NCBI GenBank assembly: GCA_963969345.1
Contig: OZ017767.1
Coordinates: forward strand, 992,001 to 1,056,000
Reading direction: 5' to 3'
Length of the DNA stretch: 64,000 bases
Source of the DNA: Turbatrix aceti
Taxonomy: Eukaryota > Nematoda > Chromadorea > Rhabditida > Panagrolaimidae
Notes under the pieces: model-generated
Database searches by the model: none
What the model saw: the letters and a program-made list of their open reading frames with translations, nothing else
Told to the model about the DNA's origin: nothing
Shown here: piece after piece, positions 34,601 through 47,707 of the stretch
How the letters are laid out: every line of letters begins with the position of its first letter
How positions within the stretch are numbered: position 1 is the stretch's first letter
Made by a program: the position numbers and the translations under genes

Positions 34601-37600
34601 CACGTCTATTGGTATGCCGTATGCTAAAAACGCGACAGAAATAGCGTGTCTGGAAAGAGTAAAGGGAGGTGAGTGAACGTGTTTTTGATTTTTTTTAGCA
34701 ATGCTTTTAATTATTATAAACTGTAGCATTGTATACCGCGTTGTGTCCCGGAAACACATTTTGAATATTGAGTTATTTTCTGGGATAAGCAGCTTCAAAC
34801 ACTTCAATCTTAGTGAAAGGTGTATGTACTGGTGGGGGCGTACTTTAAACACTGGATTAGCACGTCGGATTGTTCAAAGAACGTTGTTACATTAATTTAG
34901 TAAATGCACAGGCTGTGTTCTTTGAATTTAAATGTGGTATATTGGAGCAAGAAACTAGAAAAAAAGACGCTTATTCAGATTTAAGGGTATCGGTTGTTGA
35001 TGCAATGTTGCATGTTTTGTAAATTATGAAAGGGTGGCTGTTTGTAGGATTGTGAAATTGGTATAACTAATGCGTTCCTTAAACAAATCAAATTTTGTTT
35101 TAAATTTTCTGCGAATTTAGGTTCAATTTTTAAATTTTTTTCTAAATATTCAATAAAAATAAAAATAATCTGACTTTGAATCGTTTCAGTAAATTTTTAT
35201 ATTACTTATGTATTTATAATTTATATATAATTCATTAAATGGGATGGGTAATAAGGTTCTAACATCTTAATAAATAGAAACTTAGCTTTGAGAAGGCCGA
35301 TACACTTGCTGCTTGCTGGTTTTTAAAATTTATAATTTTTTGAAATTTTCTATACATTTCGTTAATATTTAATTAAATGAAATGAACTGTAACGTACTGA
35401 AAACTTTGACATTTTTAATGATTTAAAATATTTTACCTGCCCTTAAAATAGATTTGCATTCTTTATCTACTCCAACGATCATAGTGTAGTCGTTCAAACA
35501 ACACCTACTATCGGCTAGTGTTTTCAACACTTGAAAACACGCATTATCCCAGCTGATACCTCGCATACGCACGCTCGCCACTTCTGTCTGATTTGAGTGT
35601 TTCAATCCCAGCCAAAGGCGATTTGCTACTTGCTACTATTCTCATGTTATACATACATAGACACATTTTTCTTGAACTCTTGGCCTGTCTTTTTCCCGGA
35701 GGCAAAATCTTTAATCATGGCGTCACGATGTCTGCAACACTGTTTTATGTTACTCTTATAAGTCAAAATCGGATTGACACCAAGGATATATGATAGCTTT
35801 GCTGTCGGATTGGGAAAGATTTTGGGTGCAATCCGTGGATTTGTCACATAGTAATCAACTCTGATGTGAGAGATGCATGTAACATTTTTGAAATTTGTCA
35901 TGTATTTTTAAAATTTAACAAACTTTTTAAAATGTTCTTTTTTTGTCATTTCAGAATGCAGAGAGGTCTCATAAAACAAAAGAGCATACATATTTAATGT
36001 AGACCAAAAATTTACCTCGCTAGGCCGGTAATCAGTTGAACTATTATAACATAAGTATTGTTGTTAAAACGGTTTTTTTTTCTAAGAAAATTTACTGCCA
36101 CGTGTGTTTTGTTTTTCGTTAACACCTGTGAAACAAATCAAAGCAAGCTTTGATTGGCAATTTGCATAAAACAGCAGCATGATATCATTTTCACCTGTTC
36201 TGATGTTTTTAGAATGTTTACAAATGTACCACTGAATAGTGCTTTTTAATCGGTTCTAAAACAGAAGAATTGTGTTTTGTCACAAAAAATTCGAAATAAA
36301 ATTGTCCGATATTTACCTGGCCATAATATGCGTTGCCAGTCCGCCAGCTTTGTTTACAATATTGGTGTGAAAAAACTATCTTTGTTTTTCGAGGCCGCGC
36401 AAAAAGCCCGATGCATAGTTGATGCCTTCCTGCTTCTCGATAAAGCCGCCGTTTTCAACACAAACCCTTCCCCCGTCGCCGCCAGGGTCGCAAACACGGC
36501 CAAGTGTGCGTTGGCAATGTAGCGCTGTTTACAAGTGTTTTTAGGGTGGGGAGAGAGTTTTCCGGCGCCGCAGTCGTTTTTCGAGCCGCGGTTCCGTGTT
36601 TGCCGCCGCCAGTGTCGTCTACAGTTAATCCCTGTTATTCGGAGGCACGCGTGCGTCTGCCGCGGCGGCACGTTGACGGAGCGTGTATTTTTAATTTGTT
36701 TTTTTGTTGAGGGAAGTTTGGAGCGATTTACAAACAGTTTGCAAGCTGTCTGTGGGCTTTGATGAATTCAAAAACATTTTGCGAGACAGTGGTTGTTGAT
36801 CTTTGGGGCCTTGTGTTACTTCCCGGTCGGTTAACTGTGGAGTTGAAACTTCAAACCGAAAACAAAACAGAAACTGAAATCTTTATTTTTTTTGCAAGTT
36901 TGCTTAATACAACATGAAAGCAAATTTTGTCGATTTTTAACCGCACTGAATTGCTTTGAAGCCTTTTAAAAATGCTGGAATGCGCTGTCAAGTTCTCGCA
37001 ATTAACGGCGATGCAAAAAACAACCGCTCAAAAGTTGCACGGGACGTTTCGAGTTTCCTCCTCATTGCAGCGCGTTTTGAACTGCTGCCAAATGACGCTG
37101 CGTGCCACCCGGCGTTCGTGCCACGCTGCCAGCTGTTTTCCAGGGCCCAGTGGACGACCGCCCGCCTCGCTGGCCGCAGTTATGTTGCACGTTTGTCATT
37201 TTTGCAACCCGCTCTTGGCGACATTGCTTGGTTTGCTCTGTCACTGAAGGTAGAGCAGCTACCTTCGTGATGTGGCTTGCGTTCACTGTACTCGCGAAGA
37301 AAATAGTCGGATTTCACATGGACACTTTTACAACGTCATTTTTCTTTTAAAGCTTTCAAATCCGTTTAAACCTTTCAATTCAATGTTGTCATTTTTTTCT
37401 GAAACAAAAAACTCGTTCTCTGGTCTTTGTGAAAAATTACCCTAATCCTAAACTGAGCGAGAGTTGCTTTATATTCTGATTTCCTTATGTGTTCGCTCCG
37501 GATTTCCCGCCTTTGTCTGGGTGTGTGCCGTGCGTGAACCTCCCAAGCCCCGCCCCTGCCGCGACTCGGTGCCAAACTCGGGTGCACCGTTACTCTGTCT

Positions 37601-38607
37601 CCACGACTCCCTGACTCCAGTCGTTTTTCTTGCAGCTCTCGAATCCGATGAAAATGTCCCAGATGCAGCTCTTCGCTGGACTGAACCCGCTCCAGTTTCC
37701 GCCAAACTCGGCTTCGGCCTTCTCCTTCGGCGGCTTTCCGCCTTTCAAGGAGGGCGTCAGCTATACAAGTGCGTAGGGGGCATGGGTGGAAAAAGGGGTT
37801 AACAGTAAAGACTCTGTGTGCTACAGTAATTAAATTTAAGTGTAAGTGTAACTTATTATTTATAAAGTTGTGTTTCAGAACGCATCCCGAACTGCCAAAA
37901 GTGCGGTCAACACGGACGCAAGTCCCGGCTGAAGGGCCACAAGCGGGTCTGTCCCTTCAAGGACTGCGAGTGCCCCAAGTGCCAGGTGGTCTCCGAGCGG
38001 CAGAGACTCATGGCGGACCAGATCAAGATCCGCCGTCGCCAGCGCAAGGACACGCTCATGAACATGACGCGGGAGAAGATCACCGCCACGCTCAACGCCG
38101 CCGCCGCGGTGGCTGCTTCCCAGCCGCTGCCCTACCTCAACAACCTGTCCGCGCTCTGTGTGTCTATTTCTGTTTTGATTACTGATTCACAGTTTTCCTT
38201 TCAGACAGTCAACTGCAAGCCCCCGGCTTCGGTGCAGGATTGCCTCCGACCACCTCCTCGACGACCTCCCAGATCCCGCTCAACTTCCAGTCCTGTCTGC
38301 CCCCTGTAACGACCGTTTCTGAGACCTCTAGTTTTCTTCCCAGCCTGGCCCCGGCCCCGGCCCCCCAGTCCGGCCCCGGGGACTTGCTCAAGGCGTTCAT
38401 GGCATCGCTCCCGTCGACTGTCGACCTGTCTTCCGTGCTCCAGGGCTCTTCGACGACCGTTTCGCCGCCCAAGGTCACGGAGACGGTGGTGTCACCTACG
38501 AGCAGCCTCTGCAGCCCCACGATGCCGTTGCCCCCGACTTCCTTCGGCGCTCCCGGACTTTTGCCTTCGCACGATCAATTGCTGGCTTTCCTATCAAATA
38601 TTCAGCT
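31700..38607 (+). repeat. Left arm of large inverted repeat (about 6.9 kb)
   Basis: This stretch is the near-identical reverse complement of 47913-56276. Matching begins near TATTTACTG at about 31700/56276 and ends in the last coding exon of the DM gene (about 38607/47913). Corresponding exons have identical lengths on both sides (103, 133 and 279 bases) with only scattered substitutions. The arms differ at three places: a 280-bp unit present once here and four times on the right, replacement of 34470-36100, and different sequence beyond 38607. Confidence 0.92.
33445..33480. promoter_or_regulatory. Perfect 13-bp hairpin upstream of the DM gene
   Basis: AAAGTGTCGGTCG and CGACCGACACTTT pair perfectly around a 10-base loop, 680 bases before the DM gene start. 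The same hairpin is preserved in the right arm at 53658-53693. It may be a protein-binding palindrome or a small structured RNA. The role is inferred. Confidence 0.5.
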
Positions 38608-38791
38608 CCAGAAGGCCCAAGACAATCTCGACAACGGTAGTTTTGTAAAATCCATGTCTTCTGAGAATTCTTCAACCCAAGAAATCCTGACATCACCAAG
38701 TCAGCCCCCCTCGACGAGTCCCATTCCTCAACAGTCGACAACAACCGTCGTACCTCTTCCCCGTGCATTTGTTGACGTCTGCTCGGTTTGA
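34160..38791 (+). CDS. dmd-3: Double DM-domain transcription factor, DMD-3/MAB-3 type (left copy)
   Basis: Nuclear zinc-finger factor of the Doublesex/MAB-3 family that controls male development in nematodes. Exons: 34160-34262 (start MLGSEPTSIE), 34360-34668 with DM1, 37636-37768, 37879-38157 with DM2, and 38205-38791. DM1 (YYCQRCLNHG ... HKCDCPF ... CECQKCILVEKRRAL) and DM2 (PNCQKCGQHGRKSR ... HKRVCPFKDCECPKC, then KIRRRQRK) each keep the interlaced Cys/His zinc ligands. Two DM domains in one gene is the DMD-3/MAB-3 pattern. The C-terminus is Pro/Ser/Thr-rich and ends FVDVCSV. The last three exons agree in phase (333 codons including stop), but the best donor after DM1 (34668) is in phase 1 while the next exon is entered in phase 0. 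A missing small exon, the donor at GAA AGA/GTAAAG, or a separate DM2 transcript from ATG 37648 could explain this. Confidence 0.85.
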
Positions 38792-39846
38792 CACCACCTT
38801 CTGTTTTAAAAAGTGTATACAAATTACTGTATTGCAACATGAAAAGAAATAAATTTCTAATTTTTAACTACGCATTTTTGCATTAACTTTGTTTTTTTTT
38901 CTCTTGTTTAGAATTATTTTTATCACCCACATAAACGAGTGAACGACATCATCTGTGAACAGCCCGACAGACGCCCGCCGACGAAGTGTCTTTCATTTTA
39001 CTTCCTTTTTTCTTCCTTTTTTTCCATGTTTGAACATGTACTTTTTGTTTTTTTGTTTTTTGTTTCTTGTTCATTTTTATCCTACTTCACTTTTTTTTCT
39101 ATGTCTGCTTTCTGAACTTTGATTAGATGTTTGAAAAAAAAAAGAATTTGTATTCCACGCAAAAAGATGGGGTGCTTGGAAATAAAAAACAAAGAAATTC
39201 CTTTTTTTTTGTTTTTATCTCGCGTATTTATCGTCCTATAAGTTGATTAGACTTACATGTAATGTATATTTTTTATCACTGTGTTATTCCTTACAGCAAT
39301 AGTAAAATTTTTGGTTACTTATGTAATTTGAAAAAAAATCAAAGAAACCCTTTTTATAAAAAACTCATTTTTATTGCACAAAAAATTATAAAAAAAAACT
39401 CATTTTTTATTTTGTTTTCAAATTCGGATTTTTTAACTTTTAAAGTCATTCAAATCTCAAACCATGCAAGCCTTTGCATCTACGTGGTAACAAAAAGATT
39501 TCGTCACCAAACAGTGTCACAGAGGTTTGTATTTGGTATTCAGGACGTATTTACCTTATGTCTTACCTAACACTACGTAGATATAAATGCCATACATTGT
39601 ACAACTTCACTATTTGACGTCAGTGAAACCACAATTGTAACCCACCATGTCTACAAATTATTTCTTAATTTTTTTACGACATAAAAGTAATCATAATTAA
39701 AAAAAAAGCAGGAACAAAGATGCAATCCGTGACGTGGGTTAAAAAATTGTTAATTTTAAAACATGCTCTATCATCAAAAATTACTGTAGTGTTTCGCACT
39801 AACACTAAAGTTTAAAAAACTGGGGGTGCATTGTAAAGATTTACTA

Positions 39847-41409
39847 CAGTGGTCTGCAAAAAGATAGGACCACCCCCAAAAAGGGCGTTTCTGACGTTCG
39901 TTGAAGAGTTAGACAAAATCTGCTTTGAGGAATGAATTCAGTGTCCCAGGAAACCCTAATAACGTTCTGATACCCGTGATTCAAGGTCGTTGTAAAAAAA
40001 AATTAAGCAAAGTAGGATTTTTTTGCTCTGCAAAAAGATAGGGCCACTTTGATAAAAAAAATCTTTGGAGACCAAGTTATTGACCAATACAGGAGTTACG
40101 GTATTTTTTAATTACTAGCAGTATAACAAACATAAAAAATGTAGAAACCCGGTCGAACAACCTGCGCTTTGATAGTCTGCAAGCCGATTCTCCCTATCGA
40201 GCTCCTCAACATCGATTACGGGATCCTGGTGGTCTGTTACGTGGTCGTATTGTCTTGTGTTGTTATAAAAAGTTTAGGCAGGGATGCAGTAAGTATTGTT
40301 ATAATGATATAGGCCTCAAACAGCGACCTTAAAACCCCAGGAAAATGTTTTTTGTAACTGAATTACCCTCGATTTTAACGATTTCCGGTACATCCACGCG
40401 TGGTTTGGTTGAAATAGGTGCGGTTTAAAGCGGTTTTGTGCATGAACGTTAAGAAACAAGCTGTAGGAACATTTTGGCGTACATGACACTTTAGCCAAAA
40501 CGAAGCATCGTTCACTCAGAGTTTTTCATTTATGCATAAATTTTTACGAATTTTGGTCAAAGTTCCTATCGTCTTTGCGGTGACGTCAATAGAGCATAAA
40601 ATTCTGCTTCGTTTTTGAAATACTTATTTAGGGTTGTAGAACACAACAAAAGCGATAAACCTTGCTTTCATCATAGGTAACATTATTAACTTTGATAGCC
40701 GATAAATTACTCAGGTTCATTGAAAACGCTACACTTCTCGCTGATATTACTAATCCCGAGGTTAAATTCAAAATCATACCAAAATGTTCCTACAGCTTGT
40801 TTCTAAACATTCATGCACAAAACCGCTTTAAACCGCACCTATTTCAACCAAACCACGCGTGAATGTACCGGAAATCGTTGAAATCGAGGGTAATTCCGTT
40901 ACAAAAAACATTTTCCTGGGGTTTTAAGGTCGCTGTTTGATGCCTATATCATTATAACAACACTTACTGCATCCCTACCTAAACTTTTTATAACAACACA
41001 AGACAATACGACCACGTAACGGACCACCAGGATCCCCTAATCGATGTTGAGGAGCTTGATAGGGAGAATCGGCTTGAAGACTATCAAAGCGCAGGTTGTC
41101 CGACCGGGTTTCTACATTTTTTATGCTTGTTATACTGATAGTAATTAAATAATACCGTAACTCCTGTATTGGTCAATAACTTGGTCTCCAAAGAATTTTT
41201 TTATCAAAGTGGCCCTATCTTTTTGCAAAGCAAAAAAATCCTACTTTGCTTAATTTTTTTTTACAACGACCTTGAATCACGGGTATCAGAACGTTATTAG
41301 GGTTTCCTGGGACGCTGAATTCATTCCTCAAAACAGATTTTTTCTAACTCTTCAACGAACGTCAGAAACGCCCTTTTTGGGGGTGGCCCTATCTTTTTGC
41401 AGACCACTG
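39847..41409. mobile_element. Fold-back element with TA target duplication, Tc1/mariner-like ends
   Basis: Terminal inverted repeats start CAGTGGTCTGCAAAAAGATA and extend inward for roughly 630 bases on each side, leaving about 300 bases of unpaired centre. TA flanks both ends (39845-39846 and 41410-41411). No transposase frame. CAGT-type ends with TA duplication fit a non-autonomous Tc1/mariner relative. Confidence 0.85.
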
Positions 41410-41680
41410 TATAAGCCAGTGCAGTCAAGGTTTAAAAAATTGCACGCTAATAAATGCATAACAAATATTTTTACTATGACATACTTTACTCATTTTATTA
41501 CCTTTATTTCTACAGTAATATCATAATATGACTGTTACGAATTTAATAAATATGTACATTTGTAAATTACAATAATCAGGTTTTGACCCTCAGGAAATTG
41601 GTAAAAATATCCAGTCTTTCTAAACATCACTGGCATACGTAAAACATCATAATACAATTTACCGCGGTTTCATGATTTAA

Positions 41681-43051
41681 GAGACAGTCCACGACAGGAT
41701 TTAGGAACAAGGGGGAAACGAGGACAAGGCTTTTTTACACTTTCAAATGTTTTAAGCCAGAATTGTTCCCCACCCCTTGGAAGGTCTAAAACCGCAATAC
41801 ACAGATTTTTAAAAAAATCGGAATCTGTAGTTTTGGCTTCTGGAAGGTTTTGACACAAGTTGATGCCATGCGCTGCGTTCATGAGTAAAAAAGCTGAAAA
41901 TTTTTTTAGGGGGGTTTTTAGGGAAGGGGAACACGGTGTCGTAGTCAGATTTTTTTTATCGTTACGGTAAGTGCCAATTTTAGGCTTACTTGTTTGGTTT
42001 TTTGGCCACCACAGGTTGGGTATTTAGATGTGCCTACGATGATATATCCTATCTTCTTCCCCGTGTTTTTACGCCTCGAATGATGTATAACACAAAATTT
42101 TAAAAGTTGGATAAAGTTGTCATTTTTGACTATTTTTGACGCGCACTCGAGTAAAAAGCGCGCGCACCGTCTCTTTTTCGCCTCGCTGGTCGAAAAAGTG
42201 ATGCGCGCGCACGTAACAGGAGTCAACTTTGAAAAATTGTCCTGAAGTCAGTTTTTGTTTTTATTGCTTGCGGTTACTTTGCTGGGTTTGGGCATGTCCC
42301 AAAGATTGTTTTAAGCTACTTGTGCTCTTTATTGCATAAATTTCCGATCAGTTACGGCATTTGAAAGTTCATGTTTCTTTTGTTGCCTGCAGCACTGCGC
42401 AAAATTAACCGATAAAAAGGAAAAATGGCTGAAAACAATCTTTGGGACATGCCCAAACCCAGCAAAGTAACCGCAAGCATTAAAAACAAAAAATGACATC
42501 AGGACAATTTTTCAAAGTTGACTCCTGTTACGTGCGCGCGCATCACTTTTTCGACCAGCGAGGCGAAAAAGAGACGGTGCGCGCGCTTTTTACTCGGGTG
42601 TGCGTCAAAAATAGTCAAAAATGACAACTTTATCCAACTTTTAAAATTTTGTGTTATACATCATTCGAGGCGTAAAAACACGGGGAAGAAGATAGGATAT
42701 ATCATTGTAGGCACATCTGAATACCCAACCTGTGGTGGCCAAAAAACCAAACAATTAAGCCTAAAATTGGCACTTACCGTAACGATAAAAAAATCTGACT
42801 ACGACACCGTGTTCCCCTTCCTTAAAAACCCCCCTAAAAAAATTTTCAGCTTTTTTACTCATGAACGCAGCGCGTGGCATCAACTTGTGTCAAAACCTTC
42901 CAGAAGCCAAAACTACAGATTCCGATTTTTTTAAAAATCTGTGTATTGCGGTTTTAGACCTTCCTAGGGGTGGGGAACAATTCTGGCTCAAAACATTTGA
43001 AAGTGTAAAAAAGCCTTGTCCTCGGTCCGAAATCCTGTCGTGGACTGCCTC
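41681..43051. mobile_element. Fold-back element flanked by TTAA (piggyBac-like target)
   Basis: Long inverted repeats of about 620 bases begin GAGACAGTCCACGACAGGAT (right end GAGGCAGTCC) and meet at a centre of about 100 bases near 42370, where GGGACATGCCCAAACCCAGC is mirrored. TTAA lies at both ends (41677-41680 and 43052-43055). TTAA targets are typical of piggyBac-type elements, although the ends are not CCC. Mirrored open frames in both arms are probably incidental. No transposase was recognised. Confidence 0.8.
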
Positions 43052-43055
43052 TTAA

Positions 43056-46000
43056 CTTACTCCAAGCACTACTATTATGTTGCATAATGCCTAAAACATT
43101 GAAACAAGGAAGTTTTTCTGCAAATTCTGTTAATGAAATTTAAATATTAAATAAAAACTTCGGCAATATACTAGTAACATACATACGTTGTCTTTAATTT
43201 CTACCGTATGTTTTAGATCATGCATAATATATTGCTAGTGTTACCGAAGTGCCATAAAATTTATTCATTTAACTGCCCAGATGTTTTAAAAAATGATTTA
43301 CTTATTTTGCAACGTTAATCTTGATTTTTAACGCTCATCATATAAAATATCTGCGTAGTTGCTGTACATTACATACCGTATTCCGGCCGGAAGACTACAC
43401 AAAAACTGCAACTTCTCACTGTTTGATAAAAGTAATGGTCTTTTATAACAAATGTCAAATGCAATTGTTTGACTTTGGTTTTACAATGCTAAAATATTTT
43501 TGAAACGGTATTCGTTTATTTTAGTTTCAAAATAATTATTATTTTATTTTACTTTTTTTTAAACCTGCAAGCATACAAAAATCAAATATGTATGCGTGGC
43601 TTTCCCCGTTCTTCTCCCGCCAGACATTTTGAAAAACCAACCACCTAAAAAATACATACCATAATGTATTCATATTTTCCGTACCAGCATATTTTACAAA
43701 TTGTGTGAACATAAAGTCAAAAAAAATTCTACAAAACAAAAGTTGTTTACTTTTTTTGCTTCCCTTAATCTTCTTTTGTTTTATCAAAATTTTTTACATT
43801 ATTTTATTTTGGTCAGCTTGTTTTGCCACCCGCTACCGTCCAAAAAAATGTATATTATAACTCTGAGTTCTTCATTTCTGATGTGATGTGAAAAGGAAAG
43901 AGAATGAATTCAAGCGCATTATTACTTTTTTTTGTCTACGAAGAAGATGAACAAGAAGAAGAAGTAAAATATGTATGCGTTCTATTCATCCTTTTTTTTG
44001 CATGACTTTCAATTGTTTTTTTCTGTGTCATATAATATATCCACCCGGAAACAAAACAATCCCAGCGCAAAAGTCGTAATTTTCTTCTTTTTATTATTAT
44101 TATTATTATTATTTTGAGACCAAAAAAATGGAAAATTTTCGAAAACAAGCTGGGGTCCTGGTTAATGCCAAGTAGTATTAACATACAATTTTATATGTAC
44201 AATAACTAATTTCACCCTCTCCATCTCTTTGACTGACTTTTTTACGGAGCCTTTTGTTTTTTCATTCCCCAAGTGTGTTTACATGCCTGTTCAAGTTAGC
44301 GAAAAAACAACGTGAAAAGGCTCGCAAATGTGAAATACGTATTATTACTACTAACACAGTATGTATATAGATTCCGTGTTTATGCGTTAGTGAACATATT
44401 ATTTATGTTTTTTTCTTCTCGGTTGACTGTATTAGTATATGGAAGTAGACTGGGATGTTGTTGGAAACGAAAGTTGTTTTTTTATGTTTTTGGGTACAAA
44501 TATTTAGTAAATGAAATACGATGACATACGTCAGTCATTTTTTTGTCGTATGAATGTGGTAAGAGTATTACAGGTAATCAATACGTGAACAACATGCATG
44601 CAATGTGCGACAAACCTGCATGCAATGTTCGCGCGACATAAACAAAAAAAGCTCGACTCGACAATTTTGGCTCGATCGACAACTCTGATGAAAAGCAAAA
44701 AGTAAACAACGGGGGTGAACAAAACTAACTGCAACTTTGTTTGTATGTATGAGATCACTTATATCATATTTAGTAAACTTGTTGGCTGGCAGTCATGCAA
44801 ACAAGTTTGCAACTGCAAATAATTTTGTAACAAACATTTTCATTTATTGAAAGCTTTTTTGGTTTAAAAAAAACTGGCATTTCTTTAAATACAAGTTTGT
44901 TAATGATTTTAAAACAACGGTAAATAACTTACAACAATATTTTTTTAGATAAAAAATGGCACCGTGTGTTTAAAAACCATAATCGAGTTACAGACGTTGA
45001 AAAAACAAAAAAAAACGAAACAAAAACAGATCAATTTGTATCATTTATAGGTTACAAACACGGGAGAATATTTCAGTGTATAAGATTTCAATTCTGATAC
45101 AGATGTAGTTAATTCACAAAAAATAAAACACTGGTCAGTTTTTTACTATTTTGATATAACAAATTTTTCCCCATTCCACTATTTTTTAAGTTTCAAGATT
45201 TGAACAGTTTTGTGAGCTATTTTTACAAAATTATCAATACAGTAAATATTAAAATAATTGAATGGAAACCAGAAATTGTTTTTGTTTTTAATTATCCATT
45301 TTTTAAGATTTATATTTTGAAGTTATTATGTATACGGCGACAATTAAAATTACAAAACGGGTAAAAAAAAGTTCAACAATGCAAAAATGATAAAAGCAAA
45401 TACCAAAAACTCAAATTCATAAATTTGACAGTTTTTTTTAATTCTTTTGTGTTGGCTTTAAAAGTTTGATTTGAAACACTGATAATGAGCTGAAAAAAAT
45501 TGTCCGAAAAGGATACGAACGGCATGTCGAAAAACGGGTAATTCATAAAAATCAAGCCAAGCCTTCTAACGGGTTTTATTTCAAAGAACCATGAAATATT
45601 TTTTTTTATTCGTTAGACAAAGTATACATATAAAACTCGACAACCTACGTGGACGTCATTTGTGCCTCCTAACATCTGGTCTAATGATAACTAACCACTG
45701 AGTAATGGTGAAATAAATAAATAAATAAATAAATAAAAAACTCGACACTTCAAAACGCTTCCTATAGTCATAAATCAACCATAGAAAAATAAAACAATAT
45801 TTTTTGTGATTTAAAAAACCGTCACAAACGGATGGGAATTGAAAATTCAGTCTCAAAAACTGTTTACTTGTAAAAGTGACTGAATCAAGGGAACCTTGCT
45901 GATTAAGCATGGCAAAAATTTAGCTTTTTGGTTTACAACGAAAACCCCCCCCCCTCAGTTTTTTTTATTATTATTTGTTTAAAAAAATTATTGGTGATGC

Positions 46001-47707
46001 AAAATGTCGAGCGACAGTTTTTTTAATTTCAACGGGCTATCCAAACAAAACTATGAAATCACTTATATCCAGACATGAAAAAATTGTTTCGACAAGATAA
46101 CTGTAGTTTATTTTCAAACACAGACAAAGTAAAAAAATCATTTGTTCCAGTTTCTGCTTTTCATTTTTTTCAGCAAATATCATGCATAACAGTTTTTGAA
46201 TATTTATAATTAATATTAATATTATAATTTTTTTTGTGTTTAAAATTTAGGTTCACTGATGAGATATTATATACCTGTTTTACGCTTCGATTTTTACATT
46301 TCAGTTCTTTTATTGTTTTTATCATTTTACAAAATGTATAATTTTTTTAAACTGCTAACGTGATTTTTGTCTGGAATATAAAATTCCCTAGACTTACAAA
46401 ATCCAGTACAATATCCTTTCATGCCCTGTTGTGATCAAAGTTCTGTGAACCCTCATCATCCGGGTTTGTAGATACGTCAATGATGTTATAACAATTTAGT
46501 ATAATAATAATAACATAAAAAATATCAACAACAACAACAATTTTTTACTGCAAGATTAAAAATATCCTGGTTAGTCTATACGGTAGACAACAAAATAACA
46601 AATCACGCTAATATACATGCACCTTTAGGGTTCGGTCGTTAAAAAATATAAATTTCAGTAAAAATAACAATTATTTATTACATTCTTTCTTTTTTTCACA
46701 CGTCTGTTGAAAAAGAAGAAAAAAAGTAGTACAATACCTATGAAAGCGGAAGTGAAGTGCTTTTTGCTATCAAAGATCTATCGTATGAACAAAACAATTT
46801 TATACTTAGGTCAACACAGTTAATCTGGCGTATACTGTAGCGATTAAAAATTATCATTTATCAACGCAAAAAAAGACACAGTTTAGATTCAACTTACTCG
46901 AAAAATCGAATCGTATTCAGTTTAATTTAAATAACAGTTACAGTATTCATGACGTTGTATACAGTAAAAAACATATTTTTTTTGTAGTGCACATTTACAT
47001 CACGTCGCCCCCCTACCCTAGGTCTATAATTTTTGATATCCTATGTACGTCAAAAAATACTACTATAATTTCAAAGTGTAGACTGAAATGAACAAATAAA
47101 AATACCATCAAACAAGGAACGAGGAACAAGTAGAAAAAATAGAAGTAAAAAACAAAAACATTGATGTGAAAAAAGTCTGTTTGACAAACAGACAAAAAAA
47201 GAGCGTGTGACGGCTTTTTTTTGTTGTCTGTTCGTTAAAAAAAGAAGACTATGAAATTTTATTTATTGTAATTAGGTAAAAAGAGCAGTAAATGAACACG
47301 GATAAAAAAAACTTGTGGAATTTGTGGAAAAAAACTGATCACCGGATTGACAAAAAACAGCTTTTTAAGAAAACGTAAAAAAATAAAACTTTTTTTTATT
47401 GTTTTCAATGTCGCTCCAAATTTTGAAACCTGTTCGATATTACAAAATGACTTTCCCCGATTTCCAAAAAAACCCCATAAAAATTCCTTCATCGACAATA
47501 AAATTTATCTCCAAGATACGATCCTTCACAATTACAACATCTTGTGGACGCATTACAAAACAATTTGCACCACATTAAAACATTCAAAAATTCATCACGA
47601 GGTAACATAGAATGAATGACCAATGGAACGAGCAATCATTGAACGAGGAACAAAACTCAGTGTACAAATTCCAAAAAGCAACCAATTGTAACAGTTTACA
47701 CAAATTG
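43056..47707. other. AT-rich palindrome spacer, no gene supported
   Basis: Very AT-rich, with simple repeats such as ATT at 44090-44113 and AAAT at 45714-45740, short A/T runs and many small frames without splice partners. It contains SINE-like copy 2. 38792-39840 on the other side of the fold-back elements is similar, apart from the 3' end of the left DM gene (AATAAA near 38845). Confidence 0.6.
45644..45740 (+). repeat. SINE/LINE-tail-like dispersed repeat, copy 2
   Basis: Almost identical to copy 1 (29137), starting CCTACGTGGACGTCATTTG and ending in an AAAT microsatellite of about seven units. The tail differs from the A-rich tail of copy 1, as expected for independent retroposition. Confidence 0.75.

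Noticed and set aside
41945..42934. Mirrored frames (93 and 138 codons) in the TTAA-flanked element as a transposase
   Set aside because: They lie in the inverted arms, are mirror copies of one sequence, and show no catalytic motif.
43056..47700. Genes in the palindrome spacer
   Set aside because: Only short, AT-driven frames. No phase-consistent exon pairs or domains were found.
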